Part shown: piece after piece, positions 21,501 through 33,500 of the stretch | Layout: each line of letters opens with the position of its first letter | Numbering within the stretch: position 1 is the stretch's first letter | Origin: Membranipora membranacea | Taxonomy: Eukaryota; Bryozoa; Gymnolaemata; Cheilostomatida; Membraniporidae | Reading direction: 5' to 3' | Length of the DNA stretch: 64,000 nucleotides | NCBI GenBank assembly: GCA_914767715.1 | Contig: OU612070.1 | Location: 1,133,501 to 1,197,500 of the forward strand | Translations under genes and position numbers: made by a program | Notes under the pieces: generated by a model | The model's database searches: none | The model's input: the letters and a program-made list of their open reading frames with translations, nothing else | Told to the model about the DNA's origin: nothing

Positions 21501-22820
21501 ATAATTCCTTAACAACGGCCTTAGCAAAACTTTTTTGTCCTATCTCTCCGGAATTAACGCCCACCATGACTTGTTACACTTCGGGAGTTGTCAAGTCATG
21601 GGAACAATGCTCATTTATTTTTGGTTTGCATCAGTTCGGGTTTCTTCAATTGCTTTGGGTAACTGTGTTGGGGCAAATCTGCATAACTGAGCGGTTAGCA
21701 TTAAAGACTGTAAATCGGTAGACCTGAAAGTGTTGGGAACCATAAGCGTTCCATTCACATTGGGAGCAGACAACCTCATTCAATACCCCAAATCGATGTA
21801 CGGAAACTTAGTGATTGTAGCTCAGTTTCTATACAATTGCCCTAGGTATGATCGCTTGAGTTTAGTGCAGCAGTCCGGTCTCTGAGGAGCATCCAGATCT
21901 TACCAATTATCCATTTTGTAACTCCATTACCATCCAAGAAAATGTTGTGAAGAACAATCATAAAGTCTTCACCATCCATCATAATGAATACAGACACTAA
22001 CGATAGAACATAATTAAGGCGCTGATGCAAATGAGAATGGCAGAATTTTTTTTCAACAAATGCAAACAGGACTGTAAATGCTGTCATGCCAACAGAATTT
22101 TTTTTTGTAATTCGTTAAAAACTTAAATGTACATTATCTTAATAAATGGCCTGCATCTATCAAGTTAGAGCCGCCATATTTAATATCTTCTATCAATATA
22201 ATATAAATAATCAAGCGAGCTAGCTAAAATATTAGGCTATATTAGCCTTACCAATTACCAATTACCAAATAGCTTGTCTTGATAGGACGTAGTTGTTTGG
22301 TTATCCATCTAAGCTCGCCAAGCAGGAAAGCTACTTTATTGCAGCGCCTCAGTCTTTGCCATCTGGCGTGGATTTTGTCAAACCAAATGAAAAACATTAG
22401 AAAGGATGAATTGTTGCTGACAATAAATGAATCATTATTTTTATTATACAAAATACATAAATTTTACTACATTTTGTACAGAGTTTGCGGTAAACAGCCA
22501 GCACTGGTTAGCGTGTGTTGACAGGTATTCTATTGGTTTATGATGTCTTAGAGCAGTTGTTTGACTTCATTCTATGTGTCATATTTATGAGATATATGAG
22601 CGAGAGTGATTGTGATATAATTGGCTTTCTTTGCACCAGCCACTGCCATCATCTATATCACACGGCCGTAGTTTAGAAAAACAATATAGGGTAGGCAAAA
22701 GTTTGAGGCAAGTCCAGGAGAGGTGCTATAAGCTCTCCGACAAACAATTAATGGCATATAATTAACAAGTTGAAATCCCAGAGTAGCTGATTCTGACATG
22801 GATTATCCAGTTATAGTGTT
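21500..22820. other. intergenic; one SINE-like fragment, no gene
   Basis: AACTGAGCGGTTAGCATTAA near 21688 resembles the A-box region of the SINE-like copy at 2455-2655, but the B box is lost. The rest is AT-rich with only short open frames lacking family signatures. Confidence 0.4.
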
Positions 22821-22822
22821 TT

Positions 22823-22889
22823 TAGGCCACTGTATTGAGTTCTTAGGGGAGGCAGTTGCTCTCTGCCTCCCCTAGAACTACGGGCCTGA
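22823..22889. repeat. strong GC-rich hairpin
   Basis: GTTCTTAGGGGAGGCAG pairs with CTGCCTCCCCTAGAAC around a 7-base loop with one bulged base, and outer AGGCC pairs with GGCCT. It stands out from the AT-rich surroundings. It could be a small MITE or a structured RNA element. Confidence 0.6.
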
Positions 22890-23855
22890 ATTGTGCAAGA
22901 GGTTCTGTGACATAGCTGATTAAATTCATGAATTCTATTAAATAATTATAGGTCTCCAAATAGAAGAAAGGGTTCTTTATCATTCATGTGATGGTAATTG
23001 TAATAGCTAGTCTCGGCTTCGAGCCTGGTACACTGTGACACTAATTCTAGCTGTATACCAATTCACATAAACTTATCTAGCCTCTGGTCCTAGGAATTGT
23101 TTTATTAACTGCCCAACACATGAGTCAGTGACCATCGATTCAGACACCTTATACTGATCATAGACAAGACAATCGTAACCATCGGCCTTATCATCAATTT
23201 TATAAGTCGGTGAAAGGGCGATAACTACCATAATTACTAATAATTACATATGATTACACTGTCTCTTGTCATATTATTACATAGTTTTCCCTCACTCTCT
23301 CTCCCTCCTGTCTCAAGCAGTTAGACCTTGCCTTCATATAGATTCGCCCTCCCAGAACACAGACTATTACAATTTCACATAATTACCTGCTAGGAAAATT
23401 TAGCCTTAGCGACTTTGCTTGAGTTGTCTCATATAATTACTTGATTAATCCACCTGAACATGGTCTCAACTTGGATCACAGGCTTGTAGGCGTGAATCTG
23501 ATATTGTGTCGCTGTAGCAATATAGGTGAGTCTGAATGGATGGTTAAAGTCCTCACAGGAATGCAAGTCAACGCTTTCTTTTAAAAGTGTTACTGCAGTC
23601 AGAAGTGTGAACTGAGAACTAAAACTCACATTGACAGTTGAAAGAGTAATTCAAAGAAGACGTCGCTCTCTATCAAAGACTCTCCATATCCAGAGTGTTT
23701 GCTTTTGTCTGTCGCAGAATGGTAAGTCTGGTCACTGTTCATTTTTGAATACATTCAGAATTTCTCGGGATAACATAACAAAGTTTTAATATTGGCTGAA
23801 TGGTATAATCACCTAATCTATATCTATAACAAGCTACTCTGCTATGGGATGAACC

Positions 23856-24082
23856 ATTGAATTCCATATCTGGAATAGCATCATTAGCTTTCTTTTGCCA
23901 AACAAAGGGCAAGCAAAAATAGCCAGTCCCTAGTAGCATTTTAGAAAAGCCCAAATCATTGATTTTAAAGGCATTTTACATTGAATTCCATATCTGGAAT
24001 AGCATCATTAGCTTTCTTTTGCAAAACAAAGGGCTTGCAAAAATAGCCAGTCCCTAGTAGCAATCTAGAAATGCCCTAATCA
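23856..24082. repeat. 124-bp-offset direct duplication
   Basis: About 100 bases starting ATTGAATTCCATATCTGGAA at 23856 recur at 23980 with few changes, including CCAGTCCCTAGTAGCA. That last word is the reverse complement of TGCTACTAGGGAC in the next repeat at 24105, so the two repeats may be inverted parts of one element. Confidence 0.75.
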
Positions 24083-24104
24083 CCGACACTGTATGGGGTA
24101 TAAT

Positions 24105-24813
24105 TACTGTTTGCAATTTTGTAAACAAGACAATTTCTCAGGCTAATTATTCATGCTACTAGGGACAGCCAATCAGATAACAGTCAGATGGGTCCCTGTG
24201 TTTAGTGTCCTAACCGTATAACGCTATGATACTATTTCCATTCTAAGAGAAGAATCTAATTCAGTGGCATTTTATCATCATTCTGCGCATGCTCAGCTCT
24301 GGGCATGAGCTGATCTCTGCAAAATTGAGTCTCGGAATTCCGAAGCCATCTGATTGGCTACCTGCTCTGGTGACATGCTCCCCAAAGCGTGCGGATTTGT
24401 TATCAATAGTTATCCTCTCTTGTCATTATTAGCTGATTTTGATTGACAGTTTATGCAGGGGATATCCCATTTCCCCTTTCCAAAGTTGCAATCAGAACCC
24501 AAACTAAACTCATTGTTCTTGCACATGCGCAAGTTCAAGTCACGCATGATGCATACCTAGCCTTACGACACCTGCTTTGTGGTAATGATAGCCTAGTTTA
24601 TCAGTGATCTACATGCCCAGTCAGATTACGAGAGTCAGTATGTTTTATCACTGTTTGCAGTTTTGTAGACAAGTGAATTTCCCAGGCAATATTTTTCATG
24701 GTAGTAGGGACAGCCAATCAGATTAATGTCGGAGCAGTCCCTGTGTTGAGTGTTTCAACTGGATGATGTCATGATACTACTTCCATTCCATGAGAAGAAT
24801 TTAATTCAGTGGG
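24105..24813. repeat. pair of about 165-bp direct repeats upstream of the Reeler gene
   Basis: Copy 1 is 24105-24267 and copy 2 is 24648-24813. Both run from CTGTTTGCA through AGGGACAGCCAATCAGAT to AATTCAGTGG. Copy 2 ends about 25 bases before the first recognised Reeler ATG. It may hold upstream exon or promoter sequence, but nothing shows this directly. Confidence 0.75.
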
Positions 24814-24838
24814 GATGAACATTTGATTGCTCTTGATT

Positions 24839-27800
24839 ATGTTTATATTGCAGGAAGGCGTTGTATTGGTATTTGTTTGCTTGTTGTCTGTGAGCTATGG
24901 GTATTCCTCTGGAGCTCCTGAAGCAGCCTGTGGTGCACTAGCACCTGTTCACTCAGGTATCGTCCCCCAGAACTCTGCCTCCCCATACAGCATCACTGCT
25001 AACGGCACCATGTGGATGGATGGCGGAGCACTAACAGGTGTGTTAAGTGAATCAGTAATGGTAAGGTCCCTCCATTCATCCTAGAGGAGTAAATTGAACT
25101 AGAGTTTAGTTTTGTTAGTAAGGGGGTGACTTAATGATCTTATCGCCAAGCAGGGCTTAAATCGATATTGGAAATGTATAAGTTATATTTGATAAGTAAG
25201 GATTATCTGTTTTCGATATAATTATTGATATATTGATATATCGATATATAGATATATCGATATATAGATATATTCGATATATTCGATATATTCGATATAT
25301 CAAGGAGTGAGATTTTGATTCATAAAAATACAAATTACCCCTTGCAATAATCAATATACTACAATATTTTGTGTAACTGAGAGAAAAACCACCTTAGTAA
25401 TTGGTTTTCCGCCTCTGCGAAATAGTTTTCCACCTCCTCGATATGTTCTACGCCCCTCTATTGTTGTAATTTATTTTTTTGCTGTGTGTGAGTTGAAAAA
25501 CATTCTCTGAGAAATTAATCCCCCTCTGTTGAGATATTTTCCTAGTTATGTGTCTGTGAGAAACAAATTACCACAACCATACTATCGTCAGACCCAAGAG
25601 TTTATTCTCTTTGGTAGGACTTATCTCGTTTCGGCAGCAAAATCAGATATATTTTCCCTTTATTCAATTCTTCCATATAGTAGTATAAATGTGAATCTCG
25701 AAACAGTAAACTGTGTTTGCAAATAATGGATTGTGTTTTCCAATCATAATATGTGGAGTTTCCCCTCATATACACATGTGGAATATATAATTAATGAGGA
25801 GACCAATTATTTCTCAGAGGGAGTAAATTATTCCATAGATGCAGCATTCGTTAATAGAGGAGATGTTTTCTCTCACTCACACAAAATATGGCAAAATGTA
25901 ACATAAAATAGGGTAAAATAATTCCCGGATGGGATAGATTATTTCACAAAACTGTTGAACGTATGGGCAGAACCGAATGCGACCCTAACAATCCGTATTA
26001 GAAGGTACCCACTCCACCTAACAATCCATATGTTACAACTTCTCCCGCCACATTGCTGTACGTGAATTTGAGTAGTAAAATTAATAGTAGGTTGATATGC
26101 TGAGAAACCCCCGTAAAGTTGTTGGATGACTCGAATTGCCCTGAGATGAATCTTCATACTTGGCTTCATGCCTCAGGCAGCGACTGACAAGCGGAAATAT
26201 GACTCAGAATTATTTTTGGATTGTCGGGCTTTGATAGTTAGAATTAGGCCCTATGTCTTTAAGTAATAACAGCCCTCAACTGTCCAATTCTCTTATCACT
26301 TTTAGTGATGATTTCTGGTGGAGATATAAACGGGTTCATCCTTCAGGCAGTATCTGGCGCTGACTCTAAGACACCTATTGGATCGTTTGATGCTGATATG
26401 CTTCCATCCCTGACTCAGACTGGGCCATGCATGCATAAGTGAGTGTGTCTCCTCTGACCCTTAATGCTCTGAATGTTGTCTTCCAGTATAAAAAAAGAGC
26501 TTTATAATTCATTGAGTAAGCCGCTTAAAAAGTAGTTGGTAAATTGGTAGTAGTGGAGGAACCGCATGTCCGTGGATGTTTAATAGCACCTACCTGGCAT
26601 ATAATATCAGAAGAGAACTCTTCATACGTAGCACAGCTGTCATATCCTCTCACTCGTATTGATTTTGTAAATTAGGAATCATTGATGAACTGATAGCTCC
26701 AGACTGTTTCTGTACTAGAAGATATTGAGGACAATGATAAATGCTATCTATGCGAGAGGAAACTATCCTGTCATTGATTTGATTACAATCTTTACCGTTT
26801 GCATTACAGTGGCGATTCTGTGTCCGTGACTCATACAAGCCCAGATACTAAAACAAACCTCAAGTTTGTATGGAAGGCTCCACTAAAAACAGATGGCCCT
26901 GCTGGTGCCATCTTTTTCCAGTAAGTCGGTTGGTTTATATACATTTTATGTACTTTGCATACGCTTATGCTTTTATCTTTGACCAGAATGTCTTATCAAA
27001 GGTAGGATAATTCTCAAAAAGCGGAACTATTTTATAGCTCCCCAAGCGAATTTAGAAACACGAGTTAGATCATTGCCATTACCACTTACTTACTCAGCTT
27101 CTGGCACCTACAGAATGTATAAATCATCAACACTAAAATATTTTCCTTTCTTCTCGATAATTACGAAACATGCCACATTTCTCCCCGATCAATGCCCACT
27201 CACAACAATACTCCCATCACGGAACATTCTATCGTCATGCGACATGAACATAATAATGGCATGTTACATCTGAGACTGCACGGCACAAAGATCAACAAAT
27301 ACCACATTTCTGCATTATGTCACTAGAGCCGTATGACTGTTTTTCACATAGGATGATTGCTAAGTGAACTCAACTTTCCCAGTGATTCGTGATCAATAAC
27401 CTTATGTCTTGATCACACTAGTTAGGTAACTGCTCCTTTACTATCGCCATGTTTCCATGTTGAGTTTGAGGTCGGCCTAGATCAAGCTGAGTTGTCACCT
27501 CTTGGCTCGCCTTCGAAATATGCATCTAGTCCCATTGATAGAGCTCAGCTGAAACTTCAAACAAATCTGCCGTCACAGGATGCGAACCCGGGCCAGGAAC
27601 CGTGGGGTATTCTCATAGCTCGAAAAGCCCGGAAAATAGCCTCAGGTCAAACAGTGTAACTACAGTGTATGGGATTAGATTTGAGGTAGTAGCTCTGTTA
27701 GGTAGAATGCTGAACTGGCAGCACAAATGTGTTAGAGGTCATACTACTGGGTGTTGGTGCCCCTGGTGTCACATGCTTCACACTGAATACGAATTACAGC

Positions 27801-29802
27801 CCTGCACATCAGCCGAGGCAACTGTCACTGTCCAAGCCCTTTTATAATCTTTAGTGTTAGATCTATCTCTGTGCAGTCCAAGTATTACCAAATTGTATTA
27901 ATACAAAGTATGTGAATTTACTTCTCATTTCAATGACCCAAATATTTGAACTTTGTATCAACAAAACGATCTTTCTTTCCATCGTTCAAAAGGCTGGTTT
28001 TTGTTCTCATTGTATGATTCACATGTATGTTTAAAAGGGATCATTAGAACTAGGGAACTGAGGTAGTTGTTTTGCCAAATATGCAGTACCCATTCCATCA
28101 CATATTCATCATACAATAAATTCTAAGTATTTATTTCAACGTTATGTTTATATATGTAGATAGTCTGCAAAATGCATTTTATGAAAACCATTATATATAT
28201 AATATATATATATATATAATATATATATATATATAATATATATATATATATATAGCTTAGGAAAATATGTTTTTATGTGATTGATTACTTTGTTACAGAG
28301 CTGCAGTAGCGACCGATCACGATACGTACTGGTCCGATATTAAATCTGATGACATCATGCACGTTTGTAAGTAGACGTATCACATTATTGTATTAAGTCT
28401 TTTGACTACTTTGCTCAGCTACAATTTGGTATTTTTTAAAACACTTACCATCAGAAGAGCCTTTCATCAACCATCATCCGTCAGCACAGCAGCATTGATT
28501 CATAACAATAGTGTATTTGTAGGCTTATGACAGGCAGAAATCTAACGTCAAGCATAAGCCATAATAATTTGCATTTAGAGGGCAAATGTACTGGTACATA
28601 ATTCATGGTTCGATTGGTTAATCAAGTATATTTCTTTCTCATAGTTGTCTTCTCATGATCAAAGAGGATAAAACCCCTTATAATATTGATAGGACTAGAT
28701 TATGCGACATAAATTGTAGAAAAGTGTAAGGACTCATGTTACCACAATCTTTTGTACCTTTGTTTATCTAGATTCAATTATTGAATCATGTCTTGGAGCT
28801 GGTAGGCTCTAGGTTATGCACAGTGCAGTCTAACATCGACTTTTATATCAATCAGCTTCACATTCAGACCAAAAATATTGTGGGTAGTGATGCCTATCCG
28901 TGTTGAGGCGTCGTGATGCCTATCCGTGTTGTTGAGTGGCATTTCTATGAATTAGGACACCAAATTTACTGGAAGTGTTCTGCAAAAATGCAAATCCATT
29001 TCCCCCTTTTACAAAATACAAATTTAACTTATATGAGATGGCTGCAATGAAGCATTATGCTGTTTAGTAAGAAATAGAAGATTGGGCTGCACCTAAAGAG
29101 GGACGCAAGGTGCCCTATATCCTCATACTGAGGATGTGATACATCCTAGTAAACTTGAATACATCCTAGATGTGAGGCCATAAACGACCTCCTGAACTTG
29201 GTGTGCAGCAAGCTGCCAAAACTGAAACAGGCACTAATCGGCCATTTGCAGTGACACTTTGATCTTAGCCAATAGGCTGAGAAGCGAAGCTATGAAGCAT
29301 TATGTTCTAAACAAGGTTACAGCTGTCAGTAGTCGACGGGTAGTACTTATGACTTTGTTGCTTCCGAAATACCAAATAGCAAGTGTAAATAGCAGCTGTG
29401 ATGAACCGGAACATCATCTTTATCCATAGCAGCTATCCACACTGATCTTTGCATCATGGTATCAACTCCATCATTCTAATTAAATGTCAATCGGTGTCCA
29501 TTTCAATCAGAATAAGACTTAACCAGATTAAAATATCTCACTGATAATCAGTACACACTATAATCGGTAAGCCTACTCCCTACGCAACAAATAAAGTCTT
29601 ATTCTTAACGCTCTCAACCATCTTTGCAATTAATTTTTTAGACACAACCACTCAGACTATAAACGGAGGGGACGGTGATGGTGATGCCGGTGCTGCTGGG
29701 AGCTCAGACACAGAGGAGACAACTACACCAAGCTCAGCAGTTGTCGCCCTCGCTAACGCAGCTCAACTTGTTATTGCTCTTGTAATGGTTAGATTAATTT
29801 GA
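24839..29802 (+). CDS. Reeler-domain secreted or GPI-anchored protein, five exons
   Basis: Exons: 24839-25037, 26306-26438, 26810-26920, 28299-28366, 29642-29802; GT-AG borders and phases agree. The N-terminus is a signal peptide (VVLVFVCLLSVSYGYSS). A Reeler domain follows: GAPEAACGALAPVHSG, then GGDINGFILQAV, PIGSFDADM, CMHNGDSVSVTHTS, LKFVWKAP, IFFQAAVATDHDTYW. This order (GF-LQAR-like strand, GxF, cysteine plus TH-S, F-W-AP, F-A-V...FW) is the known Reeler pattern of reelin N-termini and of invertebrate defence-type proteins. A low-complexity stalk (GGDGDGDAGAAGSSDTEETT) leads to a hydrophobic tail (VVALANAAQLVIALVMVRLI), likely a GPI signal. The start is uncertain: TATATTGCAG at 24844-24853 is a good acceptor, so an upstream exon may supply the true ATG. 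The ligand is unknown. Confidence 0.87.
25205..25302. repeat. (GATATATC)-type microsatellite
   Basis: Self-complementary GATATATCGATATATA and TTCGATATA units in the first Reeler intron. Confidence 0.85.
27480..27615 (-). repeat. tRNA-derived SINE-like copy (family 1)
   Basis: On the - strand a good B box (CCGGGTTCGCATCC) is followed by the family body that ends GGCGAGCCAAGAGGTGACAA, then CTCAG. The A-box end is missing or replaced. It lies in the Reeler intron 26921-28298. Confidence 0.6.
27680..27790 (+). repeat. tRNA-like fragment
   Basis: GTAGCTCTGTTAGGTAGAAT is a fair A box with D arm, followed by an anticodon-arm-like AACTGGCAGC. The B box is decayed (GAGGTCATACTACTGGG). It is a tRNA-derived repeat rather than a working tRNA, because the acceptor and T arms do not close. 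Confidence 0.4.
28190..28255. repeat. (TA)n microsatellite
   Basis: Long TA runs separated by TAATATA, about 45 bases before the Reeler exon at 28299. Confidence 0.9.
28885..28940. repeat. short tandem duplication
   Basis: GTGATGCCTATCCGTGTTG occurs twice, 32 bases apart, in the last Reeler intron. Confidence 0.8.
29060..29291 (-). mobile_element. U2 snRNA-derived retroposon with target duplication
   Basis: On the - strand it begins CGCTTCTCAGCCTATTGGCT and continues AAGATCAAAGTGT, which is the conserved 5' end of U2 snRNA with a few changes. The branch-site-pairing segment that normally follows is replaced by unrelated sequence, so it is not a working U2 gene. The other end reads GGTGCAGCCC, like the U2 3' end (GGTGCACCC), then an AT-rich tail. 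The insertion is bounded by a 13-bp direct repeat ATGAAGCATTATG at 29047-29059 and 29292-29304, which marks retroposition. It lies in the last Reeler intron in reverse orientation. Confidence 0.7.
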
Positions 29803-30510
29803 GCCAGAGAGAACTTGATGATAGATTAAGCCTGGATCAGACTTAATCTGCTATGCTGTAAATGTTCTCACCCCTCCTGTCATTTCCTAATTTTTATCAA
29901 CAATATGACCTAGTTATAATCTTGAGCTTGGAATAATTGGTCTATTCCATCAATTGTGTCTCACTTGTGACTTTTAAATTTAAACAGGTAAATCAATTAT
30001 TAGATATATCGTTATTTATAAGACTTTATTTCTAAAATAATATAATATAGTTTGCACATATTTCTGGTCCTATCCTATCATACCCATCCAATGATGCATC
30101 TAAAGCCCGCAGTTTTTTTTTATTTTTACAAAAATTGTTGTGAAGCAGATGCATATTTTATTGAATAATATACTATAATCTTTATTTAAAGCCTAAAGCT
30201 TTATCATTTTGTAATTGGATTGTATAGATTGTCATGAAGCTTCAAAGTGAGTAATTTGAGAGAGTGGGAAGTTTGCGTAGGTTTCACTGGAGAAGAGCAG
30301 GTTTTTGTTTGGCAGTTAGTATATGGTCTGGTATGTGTGCTCTGTGTGCTCTGTGTGCTCTGTGTGCTCCATGCGCTCCACGTGCACCACATACTCCACA
30401 TGCTCCACATACTCCACGTGCACTCGGTATTGACATATTATTATTATGATGAGAACAGGACTGTTTAGCTGTAGCAGGTAGGTCAAAAACATCTCAGTAA
30501 CAATATCAAC
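29803..30510. other. 3' spacer between Reeler and sulfotransferase A
   Basis: This is the shared 3' flank of two convergent genes. At 30330-30425 a degenerate 9-bp array (TGTGCTCTG, later ACTCCACATG) is open in several frames but has no protein character. Confidence 0.6.
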
Positions 30511-33500
30511 CTAATGCCTTAAATAAAGCCACTTTTCCTCATTCAGTAACTCTGCTAGTTTTTGATTAAATGGCTCGTAGAAGTGATCTAATATATCTTT
30601 CGTTTTTTGCAGGACTGGCTTTACATACGAAGCCTTGTTGCGGACTTGATCTGACTCATCTCTTTTTATTCTTCTCTTCTCTGATGGTACATCCATGTAA
30701 TCTAGAACTCTCTTAAGTCCTTCTGTCTTGTTACTGCTGTATTCCTCCAGCATATTGACGTAAAGGTTACCCTTATAATGTAAAAAAATTGAAATAAAAA
30801 ATCAATAAATAATGTAAATAAATCAATAATAAATGTAATTGAGTATTCCAAAATTGTGACTCCACGAATCAGCAAAGAGCTAAAGTGTATACAGATTACC
30901 TGAAAATCCATTGGCCTACCGGAAACTTGTAGCCTCTAGCTAAAACGGATTGACTTACAATCGGTTAACCCTAGTATTGACAGTACTCACATGATGAAAA
31001 TGTTGAGTAACTTTTCAGTTTCACTGTTACATACTCTATTATAAAATTCATCAAAGAGCAAAACTGAAAATCTACTCATAATTTAAATATTTAAAAATTT
31101 AAACTCAAATATTTAATATTAAACCAACTGATCTTTGGATTTTGTCAAATTTCACTAAGATTGCTATGCAACGTAATTTCATGGACAGCCCACTAATATT
31201 AAATTTACATTTAATTACATGAGGGTACTTGTCGTCCAAAAAGGTATTTTGAGCAAATAAAGCTATCAATGGCAAAAATAGTTGAAGCAACCCAGGGGAC
31301 CTTTCAATTGGGAACTGCCTAAATCACTATCCATTCGCTTCTTGCTTGTGAGTGAGAACCCCTTCCCCCTTCACTTAGTTCTCATAATCTCTACAAATAT
31401 CTGTTGCTTAATTGAAAGTTCAGAGTAGCGAGGATTTGAGCGCAGAGATTTTCATTATATGACTGAAACCGTATCTCTTATTCTAATCCAAACACCTCCA
31501 GACATAAGAACGTCAATTTTTAAACTGTTGTCTTGATATGATGTTTGAGAAGCTAACAAATTTGAACCAAATCGAGCTGATAGTTACTTTTCTGGCAATG
31601 GGGAAACAGCTCTTAAACAGGTGGTAAGAGTGGAAGCGAATCGGACAAACAACAAACATACAAACAACATTTCCAAAACTATTTTATGCTATGCTATGCT
31701 ATTCTAAGGGTGTTTGATCAGCCACTAAACAAGACCATCTATCTGACCCCTTGTGTATCACATGTGTGTATCCTAAGACACGGCACACAAGGCATGTGGT
31801 TGCAGGTTGGCACAAAAATGAAAACTGCATATACTACCCACCTGAATTTCAGGACTGAGAGATAATGCAATGGTCATATTGTGGTGGCCACAAAATTCAA
31901 AATAATTTTCACAGTTGTTGCAATCATCCAAATCCACAATTGTTGTCAAAACTTCGAACACACTTGTTGCAATTTTACCTATCATAAATGTCATAATGTT
32001 TGTCAATCGTGGTTGACCAAGTTTTGGACAATCGCTGTTAAAATTTCACAATTGTTGTGTGATTGCAACAATCGTGGTGGAAAAATCAGCATTATGGTTG
32101 ATTGCGACAGTTTTGAAAATTGCAATATTCTGTGGTCACGGACACACCTTAACGTAATCAGTGTTTGCTTTTTGTCTTTACTACAAATCAACCAAACCAA
32201 ATAGACTGAGCCAACAGAGATTGGTTCTTCACACAGTTTGTAGATAATTTGTGTGTGAGAAGTGCGGGAGGGGGGAAGTGTTTAATCTGACGGTTACCAA
32301 ATTGGAACAAAATATAGTGGTAATATCAGACGTCAATTAGAAACTCTTTAACGGTGTCAATGTTACCTTTATAAATTTTAGAGTTTGCTCAACGAATATG
32401 TAATAGCATCCTATTCTCAATATGTCAGCCACTTTGCCGTCAGGAGCATCACCAATAAACTCTCTCAGAAATATACATCCAGTAACTCCGTGCTCTGTTA
32501 TACACCTTTCAAGATATCTAATATTTTCCTCCACTTTGTCATGTAAGAACTCATTCCCAATAGATTCCACAGTGGTGTGACTCTTAAATACGAGTTTCCC
32601 CTGTAATATTAAATCAACATGAGCGCCATCAGACACAAGAATCCTAGGCCTAAGGGCAATTTAATCACAATATTTCTATGCTTTATTTACAGGAGTTGTC
32701 GATTCATGGGAACAGTGTCAGTAGGCAAGTTGTGTCAAAATACCAGTGGATTTAAAAAAAGTATCCAATACCATGATTATTATTACCACTGTTCTAGAAA
32801 TGGCCTAGATTTTGCAATGCAGCTGTACCCATAAAAACAAATGGCTGGTTAGAAATTAGACTAGTGTTTGTCTACATCAAGAGCCGATAATTGAACTAGC
32901 AAGGGAATCGGCCAATAATGAAGGTCAACAAGCCTGTGCCGGACCTTCTATTCTATCAAGCCCGGGAGAATGGGTAGAACGGAACTCCTTTCTCCCTAGT
33001 CAGACTTTAACCAAAGAAGGTTAGTATCCCGTATCAGCTAATTCATGCTCATTTAACAGACACAAGACATGAGATTTGAAGGGAACAAGGACTCATATTT
33101 GATATTCAAGTATCAATTAATTGAACACTAAAACAATAGCATCAACTTGTAGAATAGATCGGATTCTACATTATAAAATTGTCACGCAATATTTTGTGCG
33201 AATTGGGATTCTCACGAATCGTCTGCTGGCAATGCGCAAAACCAAATTGTTTTGTCTGAAAAGTCAAGGTCATAACCATCTTAAAATTTATTACGGAAAA
33301 GAAATTTTACAGAACTGAGAATGAAAGATAAACATAATGAATTATTGATCAATCTGGTGAGAGCGAGACCTGTGGTACAAAGGGTGCGGAGACTACAGAG
33401 GTGTAAAACAGATTAACTATAAGGAGATGGTTGAGATGTTATAACTCTCCATTTACTATTTGTTGTACAAAAAGAATCAATTTTTTTTTTCAACTTTATT

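Noticed and set aside
29255-29291. A functional U2 snRNA gene
   Set aside because: Only the first 30 or so bases match. The branch-site-pairing segment is missing and the locus is flanked by a target duplication.
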